Source: Candidatus Zhuqueibacterota bacterium 4484_87 | Lineage (GTDB): Bacteria > Zhuqueibacterota > Zhuqueibacteria > Thermofontimicrobiales > Thermofontimicrobiaceae | Direction: 5' to 3' | Length of the DNA stretch: 15,253 bases | NCBI GenBank assembly: GCA_002085355.1 | Contig: NATN01000020.1 | Span: forward strand, 1-15,253 | In this document: positions 4,674 through 10,851 of the stretch, piece by piece | Position numbering within the stretch: position 1 is the stretch's first letter | Layout of the letters: every line of letters starts with the position of its first letter | The notes under the pieces: generated by a model | What the model was told of the DNA's origin: nothing | Databases searched by the model: none | What the model saw: only the letters and a program-made list of their open reading frames with translations | Program-made: the position numbers and the translations under genes

Positions 4674-7643
4674 TTGCAAAAATATTTAAGCAGGCTAAAA
4701 AATAGAGCTAATTCGCTCGGGAATCAACATCAGAAATATATTCGCACAATCGATAAGTATTTTGATTCGCTCGTTGCCAGTTTAGAAAACGCTGGCAAAG
4801 TGGAATATATTCATTTTTGGCAAGGCACGCCACGGCTAAACCAAGAGATGGATGTTGTTCTCAGCGTTGGGAAAAATTTAGAGGAAAAATTGGCTTTCCT
4901 CGCCTGCTACTATTCTTTGCAAATGCTTCACATGAATATCCGCTCCATTGATGTGCTGCGCCTGCAATTAGCAGAGATTTCCACACTCGAGCAACGCATT
5001 CCCATTTACAAAAATTTCATGATCAATTCGGGGAAGGATTTCCGCAAACTCACCGCCTCCTATATGGAACGCCTGATTGGTCTAATGGCGACACAGGAGA
5101 ATTTGCCGGAATTTGTCGTTTTGGGAGTTGGCTCGCTGGCGCATCAGGATGACATCGACCTTGGAGTGATTGACGATGGCTCTGACAAACGCAAGTCGCT
5201 CAATCTCGCGATGCATAAGCTGAGTCAGGAAATGTTCCGCCGCGCTACGGAACTGCATTTTTATCTCACCGAACATGTTGGCGTTGAATTTTACACAGCT
5301 TCCATCGAAGAGTTCAAAGGTCTGCTCGATGCGGAAATTCAGGATTTTATCATCATCACTGAAATGCTGAATGCTGTGCCGATTTTTGGCAGCAAAAAAC
5401 TTTTCAAACAATTTTTACAGGAAATTATCTTCCGCTACTATTTTCAAAAGCATAATGATAACAAATACCACGAAGCCTATCTGCGCGGAATTTTAGGAGA
5501 AATCCGGTCTTTTCTGTTTCGGAATATCAACCATGACAAATTGAACCCCAAGGATGATGCTTTGCGCATGTTGCAGGGGCTGATTTTTTCAGGGAAAACA
5601 ATTTTTCGCATTCACCGTGAGAATCGCTGGGAAATTTTAGAAGATCTGAAAAGAAAAGATCATAATCGAAGCGGCTATTACGTTGAATTGGAAAAAGTTC
5701 TCTCTTTTATGGAAGTTTTCCGGCACGTGTTTCAGCTTTATGTAGGATTGGAAGAAGATATTTATCTGGACGATCCGGGCATGGGAGATAACCTGCAATT
5801 AGTGGCACAAACTCTCGGTTACCATGACATCGGCGCCATTCGTGCCTGGGATCATCTGCTTATTCATTACCACGAGTACGCAGAATTGGCAAAGAGAATT
5901 ACAGCACGCTTGCTGGAAGATGTCAAAGAACACACGCAAAGCATCAGCAGTTTTTCCCTCATGGCAAGTCAGGCAAAAGAAGCAGAAAATTATCGCAGTT
6001 ATCCGGGAAATTTAGCGATCGATTTTTTGCGTAAATCGCACTTTTTCAAAGGCACAAAATACTGGGATGATATACTGAGATATCTCACCGACGAAAACAG
6101 CCATTTGCTGGAAAATTTTATCGGTGATATCTGTTCACTCGCTCCGCGAATGCGCGAACTCATTATTAAAAAATACGGGCAAGCGTTCCGACAGGCACTT
6201 TATCCTTCGATCTCATTTCTCACGCTCCTGGCTCAACGCAAGCATCAGTTGCGCTGCCCGGAAATCAGCGCCGCCTTCATCGAAGCATTTATGGAAATGC
6301 TGACGACTTGCTCCGATCGCGTGTTACGGTTAACCAAAGTTTTTAGCTGGTATCCGAAATTGATAAATGACTTTTTTATGATCCTGACGGATAAACAGCG
6401 CCGTCGTTTCTCTCTTTTGCTTGAACAGGATTTATGGGAACAGCATGATCAGCGAAATAAAGAACTACTCGTTCATCTCTTTGAAATTCACAACAATTCC
6501 AGCCACTATTTCAAACGATTTTTCACGCGGATTATCAACAAACATCCTTATTATATTAATTATCTCAAAGAGCTAAACGCGCTGGACCATATTGCTCAGG
6601 GCATGTTGGGAACAATTGACAGCCTGACCACATTTGACGATTGCAAAAATCAACTCAATGATTTCCATGACCTGGAATTTTTGCGTCTCGGGTTAGAGGC
6701 CTTGAGAGGCGCTCCCATTGAAATGCTGGACGCTGAGTTTACGCTGTTCACGGATAATTACCTGCAGCTTTTATTCGACATCGCAAAGCAAGAAGTGAAT
6801 CGCAGACTCGGTAGATATTTTTCCACGCGAGATCTCATCGCCATTTACGCTGCAGGAGGCCACGGCAGAGAACAGGCGTTCGATGATGATTACGATTTAA
6901 TCTTCATGCTCGACGAAGATGATGAAGAAATTCGTCGCTATTGCAACAAAATTGTTTCCATGATGAACTGCGAAATCATGCGGCGCGGCGCCATGCCCCA
7001 TTACCGTTTTGCCGACCATTTCGGGCATTACATTACTCTGGTTGACGATCTGGACGAATTCTTTTCCGCTAATCATGAAACGGATTTCATTGATAAATCT
7101 CAGATTTTAGGGGCGCGGATGATTGTCGGGACCCGAAAATTTCAGAAAAAATTTCTGGACAGGATCATCCGGCCGCACATTTTTGATCGTAACGATGAAT
7201 ACATAAAAAAACTGATCAACGAGATGAGATCGCGGCATCAGGATAAAGAAAATTTTCAGCAAGAAAATATTGTCATAAAAGAAGGCATCGGCGGCCTGCG
7301 CGACATTGAATTTTTGCTGCTCATTTACAAAGCAAAATATCAACTTGACGAGCCGCTCAACATGAAACTCATTCAGCAGATTCTGACAATTGAAACAGAA
7401 AGCAAAACGGAATTATTAAATTTAATCCAATATAGAAATTTTTTGAAACAGGTTAGGGACTTGTATCGTTTAACGGTGTCCGCAAGTGATTTGATTAAGG
7501 TGGAATATCTTCAGCCTGTCGCTAAAATTATGGCTTATTTCAAAGAAGACGGGCAACCGGACACAGAAAAATTCATCACAGAAATCAGAAAAACGATGGA
7601 ACAAGTTCACGTTACAATCGATAAATTAATTTCAAAATTTTGA
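4674..7643 (+). CDS. GlnE-like protein with tandem nucleotidyltransferase domains
   Basis: A 989-aa cytoplasmic protein with two nucleotidyltransferase-plus-helical-bundle units, the architecture of GlnE, the bifunctional glutamine synthetase adenylyltransferase/adenylyl-removing enzyme (E. coli form about 946 aa). Unit 1: GVGSL (151-155) with D160-x-D162, then KLNPKDDALRMLQGL (289-303), a degraded form of the family's GGxRDxE loop. A GlnE-like LGYHDIGAI segment follows. Unit 2: AGGHGRE (727-733) with D739-x-D741, then KEGIGGLRDIEFLLL (869-883), closely GlnE-like. Both catalytic DxD pairs are present, but unit 1 lacks the GGRE residues. No HD or ACT domain is evident. The start is uncertain: TTG 4674 is the first possible start after an in-frame TGA and has no ribosome site. 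Substrate is unknown; it might be glutamine synthetase or a different protein or small molecule. Confidence 0.85.
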   Translation: MQKYLSRLKNRANSLGNQHQKYIRTIDKYFDSLVASLENAGKVEYIHFWQGTPRLNQEMDVVLSVGKNLEEKLAFLACYYSLQMLHMNIRSIDVLRLQLAEISTLEQRIPIYKNFMINSGKDFRKLTASYMERLIGLMATQENLPEFVVLGVGSLAHQDDIDLGVIDDGSDKRKSLNLAMHKLSQEMFRRATELHFYLTEHVGVEFYTASIEEFKGLLDAEIQDFIIITEMLNAVPIFGSKKLFKQFLQEIIFRYYFQKHNDNKYHEAYLRGILGEIRSFLFRNINHDKLNPKDDALRMLQGLIFSGKTIFRIHRENRWEILEDLKRKDHNRSGYYVELEKVLSFMEVFRHVFQLYVGLEEDIYLDDPGMGDNLQLVAQTLGYHDIGAIRAWDHLLIHYHEYAELAKRITARLLEDVKEHTQSISSFSLMASQAKEAENYRSYPGNLAIDFLRKSHFFKGTKYWDDILRYLTDENSHLLENFIGDICSLAPRMRELIIKKYGQAFRQALYPSISFLTLLAQRKHQLRCPEISAAFIEAFMEMLTTCSDRVLRLTKVFSWYPKLINDFFMILTDKQRRRFSLLLEQDLWEQHDQRNKELLVHLFEIHNNSSHYFKRFFTRIINKHPYYINYLKELNALDHIAQGMLGTIDSLTTFDDCKNQLNDFHDLEFLRLGLEALRGAPIEMLDAEFTLFTDNYLQLLFDIAKQEVNRRLGRYFSTRDLIAIYAAGGHGREQAFDDDYDLIFMLDEDDEEIRRYCNKIVSMMNCEIMRRGAMPHYRFADHFGHYITLVDDLDEFFSANHETDFIDKSQILGARMIVGTRKFQKKFLDRIIRPHIFDRNDEYIKKLINEMRSRHQDKENFQQENIVIKEGIGGLRDIEFLLLIYKAKYQLDEPLNMKLIQQILTIETESKTELLNLIQYRNFLKQVRDLYRLTVSASDLIKVEYLQPVAKIMAYFKEDGQPDTEKFITEIRKTMEQVHVTIDKLISKF

Positions 7644-7682
7644 TGGTACAGTTGCAAGTGAAAGATGGGATATTTTTGAAAA

Positions 7683-8450
7683 ATGCGTGATGTACAAAAT
7701 GAAATAGATTTGAGACAAATCGAAATTGACAAAGTTGGCGTTAAAAACCTGCGTTATCCGATCTGTTTGCGGGACAAGACAAACGAAAAGCAGCACACCA
7801 TTGCTTCTATAAACATGTTTGTTAATCTCCCCCACCAATTCAGGGGAACGCACATGAGCCGGTTCGTGGAAATTTTAAATAAATATCGTCGGGAGATCGA
7901 TATCCAGAATATGGGTATGATCATGAAAGAGATGAAAGACCGGCTGCAAGCGGAATCCGCACATCTGGAGATCGAATTTCCCTATTTTATCGAAAAAGAA
8001 GCGCCTGTTTCCAAGGCAAAATCCCTTATGGAATATCAGTGCCGTTTCATCGGTGAGATTACCGATCGCATGCGCATTTACCTCGGAGTTTCCGTACCAA
8101 TTATGACGGTCTGCCCCTGTTCCAAAGAAATCTCCGACTATGGCGCTCACAACCAGCGCGGCATGATTCATGTCTTGCTCCGATTCAAAGGATTTTTATG
8201 GATTGAGGACGTCATCGCGATGGTGGAAAATTGTGGCTCGGGTTCAGTTTATGCGTTGCTCAAACGCGAGGATGAAAAATACGTCACGGAACATTCCTAC
8301 GATAATCCGGCTTTTGTGGAAGACGTGGTGAGAAATGTGGCTCAAAAATTCAACAGAAATGAAAATATTACCTGGTATAAAATTGAAGTCGAAAGTTACG
8401 AAAGTATTCACAACCATGATGCTTATGCGTCAATAACAAGAACATTTTGA
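7683..8450 (+). CDS. folE2: GTP cyclohydrolase IB (FolE2)
   Basis: A 255-aa FolE2/MptA-family enzyme that converts GTP to 7,8-dihydroneopterin triphosphate, the first step of folate synthesis and a precursor of queuosine and other pterins. Signatures: FRGTHMSRF in the N-terminal half, and TVCPCSKEISDYGAHNQRG with C144 and C146 and the family's metal-site histidine. ENCGSGSVYALLKREDEK and the C-terminal ESYESIHNHDAYA are also typical. FolE2 can use metals other than Zn and replaces FolE in many bacteria. Length is normal. It lies 39 bp after the GlnE-like gene and 26 bp before ndk, so co-transcription is likely, though the products share no obvious pathway beyond nucleotides. The ribosome site is weak. 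Confidence 0.95.
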   Translation: MRDVQNEIDLRQIEIDKVGVKNLRYPICLRDKTNEKQHTIASINMFVNLPHQFRGTHMSRFVEILNKYRREIDIQNMGMIMKEMKDRLQAESAHLEIEFPYFIEKEAPVSKAKSLMEYQCRFIGEITDRMRIYLGVSVPIMTVCPCSKEISDYGAHNQRGMIHVLLRFKGFLWIEDVIAMVENCGSGSVYALLKREDEKYVTEHSYDNPAFVEDVVRNVAQKFNRNENITWYKIEVESYESIHNHDAYASITRTF

Positions 8451-8476
8451 AATTATTAAAGCTAAAGGAGAATGGA

Positions 8477-8905
8477 ATGAAGCAAAGGACATTGGCGATT
8501 TTGAAACCGGACTGTGTGAGAAAAAATTTAATAGGAAAAGTTGTCAAAAAAATGGAAGAAGCAGGATTTAAAATTGTTGGCATGAAAATGGTAAAATTGG
8601 ACTCCAATACTGCCGGTGAGTTTTATGCTGTTCACAAGGAGCGGCCTTTTTTCTATGATCTGGTTTCTTTTATGTCTTCGGCCCCCTGTGTTCCCATCGT
8701 GCTGGAAAAAGAGAATGCCATTGAAGATTTTCGCAAATTAATTGGTGCAACAGACCCTGCACAAGCTGAAGACGGCACCATTCGTAAGCTCTACGCCGAC
8801 AGCAAAGAGCAGAATATTGTCCATGGCTCTGATGCACCGGAAACCGCTGAATATGAAATTAAATACTTTTTCTCATCAAAAGAATTAGTTGAAAATTACG
8901 GCTAA
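8477..8905 (+). CDS. ndk: Nucleoside diphosphate kinase
   Basis: A 142-aa enzyme that transfers the gamma-phosphate of ATP to nucleoside diphosphates through a phosphohistidine. It begins KQRTLAILKPDCVRKNLIGKV, typical for the family, and carries the active-site motif NIVHGSDAPETAEYEI with H116 as phospho-acceptor. The frame is open from 8447, but ATG 8477 is chosen because AAAGGAG (8464-8470) precedes it by 6 bases and the protein then starts where other Ndk proteins do. All recognisable catalytic residues are present. It sits between folE2 and ackA. Confidence 0.97.
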   Translation: MKQRTLAILKPDCVRKNLIGKVVKKMEEAGFKIVGMKMVKLDSNTAGEFYAVHKERPFFYDLVSFMSSAPCVPIVLEKENAIEDFRKLIGATDPAQAEDGTIRKLYADSKEQNIVHGSDAPETAEYEIKYFFSSKELVENYG

Positions 8906-8943
8906 AGACTATGAAAAAAGGAAAACGCATAGCAAAATCCCGC

Positions 8944-10155
8944 ATGAAAGTGCTGGTATTAAACAGCGGCAGCTCGTCCGTCAAATACCAGCTTTTCAAT
9001 GGTAATGATCTCTCATGGCTGGTACGAGGAAGTATTACACGAATCGGGAAAAATGATGCTGAGTGCTGGCAGGAACGAAAAGATGGGCATGAAGTCAAAT
9101 ATACGCTTCATATCTCCGATCATGAAGCAGCCATCGATCGCATTTTGCAAAGTTTGCTCAGCAAGAAATCAGCGATTCTTTCCGACATTTCCGAGCTCTA
9201 TGCCGTCGGACATCGCGTCGTTCACGGAGGGGAATATTTTTCACAACCAACTCTCATCTCCGATGATGTGATTGAAAAAATTGAGGAATGCAGCCAGTTG
9301 GCGCCGCTGCATAATCCGCCTCAAATTGCCGGAATTCGCGCCTGCCAGAAACTCATACCGGGTATTCCCCAGGTTGCTGTTTTTGACACTGCGTTTCACC
9401 AGACAATTCCGCAGTACGCTTTCATGTACGCGCTACCCTATGAATTTTATGAAAAATATCGCATTCGCCGTTATGGCTTTCACGGAACTTCTCATTATTA
9501 TGTAGCAAAAAAAGCTGCTGAATTAGCCGAAATTGATTTCAATAAATCAAAAATAATCACCTGCCATTTGGGCAACGGGAGCAGCATGGCAGCAATTCAT
9601 GATGGGGTCTGCGTGGACACTTCCATGGGATTTACTCCGTTGGAAGGACTCGTGATGGGAACGCGCACCGGCGACATTGATGCGTCCGCCGTGTTATTTT
9701 TAATGCGCCAGGAAAATCTCACCGCTGAAGAAATGGACGAAATGCTCAACAAAAAAAGCGGAGTTTTAGGATTAAGTAGTTATTCAAATGACATGCAGAA
9801 AGTTCTCCAGCGAGCAGATACAGGCGACAAGCGAAGCGAATTAGCAATAGACGTATTCACTTATCGCGTGAAAAAATATATCGGTGCTTACGCCGCTGCT
9901 TTGAACGGAGTGGACTTGTTGGTTTTCACTGCGGGCATCGGAGAGAATGCCCCTTTAGTGCGCTCAAAAATTTGCAAAGACCTTGATTTTATCGGACTCC
10001 GTCTGGACCATTTTGTCAATCAAATCGCTCAATTCTCAGAAGTAAAAATCAGCCGCGATGATTCTGCAGTGCAGGTATGGGTTGTCCCCACGAACGAAGA
10101 ATCTGTTATTGCCAGCCAAACGCTGGATGTCATTTATGAAATGCAAAAGGATTAG
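8944..10155 (+). CDS. ackA: Acetate kinase
   Basis: A 403-aa cytoplasmic enzyme that interconverts acetyl phosphate plus ADP with acetate plus ATP. From ATG 8944 the key residues fall on or within one of the Methanosarcina thermophila numbers: N7 in LNSGSSSVKY, R91 in HRVVHGGE, D148 in FDTAFH, H180 in YGFHGTSH, R241 in MGTRTGD, and E385 in PTNEES. This supports that start. An ATG at 8911 would add 11 basic residues and sits only 5 bp after ndk; neither start has a good ribosome site, so 8911 remains possible. No phosphotransacetylase gene is adjacent in the window, so acetyl phosphate must come from an enzyme encoded elsewhere. The receiver-domain gene follows by 32 bp. Confidence 0.96.
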   Translation: MKVLVLNSGSSSVKYQLFNGNDLSWLVRGSITRIGKNDAECWQERKDGHEVKYTLHISDHEAAIDRILQSLLSKKSAILSDISELYAVGHRVVHGGEYFSQPTLISDDVIEKIEECSQLAPLHNPPQIAGIRACQKLIPGIPQVAVFDTAFHQTIPQYAFMYALPYEFYEKYRIRRYGFHGTSHYYVAKKAAELAEIDFNKSKIITCHLGNGSSMAAIHDGVCVDTSMGFTPLEGLVMGTRTGDIDASAVLFLMRQENLTAEEMDEMLNKKSGVLGLSSYSNDMQKVLQRADTGDKRSELAIDVFTYRVKKYIGAYAAALNGVDLLVFTAGIGENAPLVRSKICKDLDFIGLRLDHFVNQIAQFSEVKISRDDSAVQVWVVPTNEESVIASQTLDVIYEMQKD

Positions 10156-10187
10156 CTATAAATTCAACAAAAAATGAGGAACAGGCC

Positions 10188-10580
10188 GTGGCAAAAAAAG
10201 CAAGGATATTGATCATTGATAAAGATCCCGACTTTTTGGGAAAGCTGAAAGCTGCTTTAGAGACTGAAGGCTTTGAAGTTATCACAGCCCTTACGATTCA
10301 ACAAGGTCTGGATGAAATTCAATACGAGCAACCGGATTGTGTTGTGACAGAACTCATGGTGGAAAAGCATGACAGTGGTTTTGTCTTTGCCAAAGCTGTC
10401 AAAGCAAATCCATTGTACCGTCATATTAAAATTTTTATCGTCTCATCCGCAAAAGAAAGAACCGGATTTGAATTTTCGCAAGAAAAAGATGGGCATTGGA
10501 TGAAAACAGATGATTATGCAGAGAAACCCATTGAACCGGAAGAGGTTGTAGCCCGCGTAAAAGAACTTTTGAAAAATTGA
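10188..10580 (+). CDS. Stand-alone receiver-domain protein with Glu at the phospho-site
   Basis: A 130-aa single-domain protein of the CheY/response-regulator receiver fold with no output domain. It starts at GTG with GAGGAA about 7 bases upstream. The acid pocket is D11 and D13 (IIDKDPD); the conserved Ser/Thr is in FIVSSAKE and the conserved Lys in YAEKPIEP. The residue at the usual phospho-acceptor position (sixth after P49, in PDCVVTELM) is E55 rather than Asp. It may therefore be an unphosphorylated, possibly constitutively active-like pseudo-receiver acting by protein contact. No histidine kinase is encoded nearby. The MITE inserted at its stop codon leaves the protein intact. Partner unknown. 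Confidence 0.85.
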   Translation: MAKKARILIIDKDPDFLGKLKAALETEGFEVITALTIQQGLDEIQYEQPDCVVTELMVEKHDSGFVFAKAVKANPLYRHIKIFIVSSAKERTGFEFSQEKDGHWMKTDDYAEKPIEPEEVVARVKELLKN

Positions 10581-10586
10581 AAAAAT
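10579..10586. repeat. Left target-site duplication
   Basis: GAAAAAAT immediately left of the element is identical to 10808-10815. Its first two bases are the last two bases of the receiver gene's TGA stop. Confidence 0.85.
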
Positions 10587-10807
10587 GGTTCTTCTCCCGA
10601 TACTGGCAAATAGCACTATATATAGATTTTGACTCTTAACTAATTGATAATTATGTTATTGTTCGCCCTCACCCTTCCAATCAAAGTGAGAAGGGATTCG
10701 CTCGAACAATAACATAAACAACGACTTAATTAATTGGGCGATATTCCAGAGTAAATGCTGTCCAGCATCTATATGTTGTATAGTTCGCCGACTTTGGGAG
10801 AAGAACC
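10587..10807. mobile_element. 221-bp MITE-like element with terminal inverted repeats
   Basis: The first 12 bp, GGTTCTTCTCCC (10587-10598), and last 12 bp, GGGAGAAGAACC (10796-10807), are perfect reverse complements. Extending to 41 bp (10587-10627 against 10767-10807), about 29 positions match, ending in a shared ATATAGAT. The element is flanked by an identical 8-bp direct repeat, the mark of transposition. Inside is a perfect 15-bp inverted repeat (10651-10665 and 10703-10717). No transposase is encoded, so it is a non-autonomous element needing a transposase in trans. The GG-starting termini and 8-bp duplication suggest an ISL3-family transposase, but this rests on recall. The element fills most of the 271-bp gap between the receiver gene and nfn; I see no gene in that gap. 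Confidence 0.85.
10651..10717. repeat. Internal hairpin of the MITE-like element
   Basis: TTATGTTATTGTTCG (10651-10665) and its exact reverse complement CGAACAATAACATAA (10703-10717) form a 15-bp stem around a 37-base loop. The loop can pair further: CTCAC (10668-10672) with GTGAG (10686-10690), or alternatively CCCTT (10672-10676) with AAGGG (10691-10695). There is no T-run downstream, so it is not an obvious intrinsic terminator. Confidence 0.85.
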
Positions 10808-10815
10808 GAAAAAAT
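10808..10815. repeat. Right target-site duplication
   Basis: GAAAAAAT immediately right of the element matches 10579-10586 exactly. Only 36 bp separate it from the GTG start of the nfn gene. Confidence 0.85.
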
Positions 10816-10851
10816 AAATAGCAAATTAATGAAATAAAATGAGGATGAATC

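Noticed and set aside
4667..4705. 12-codon ORF (MNIAKIFKQAKK) overlapping the start of the GlnE-like gene, as a leader peptide
   Set aside because: There is no ribosome site, no run of regulatory codons and no alternative hairpins; noted only as a possible misplaced start.
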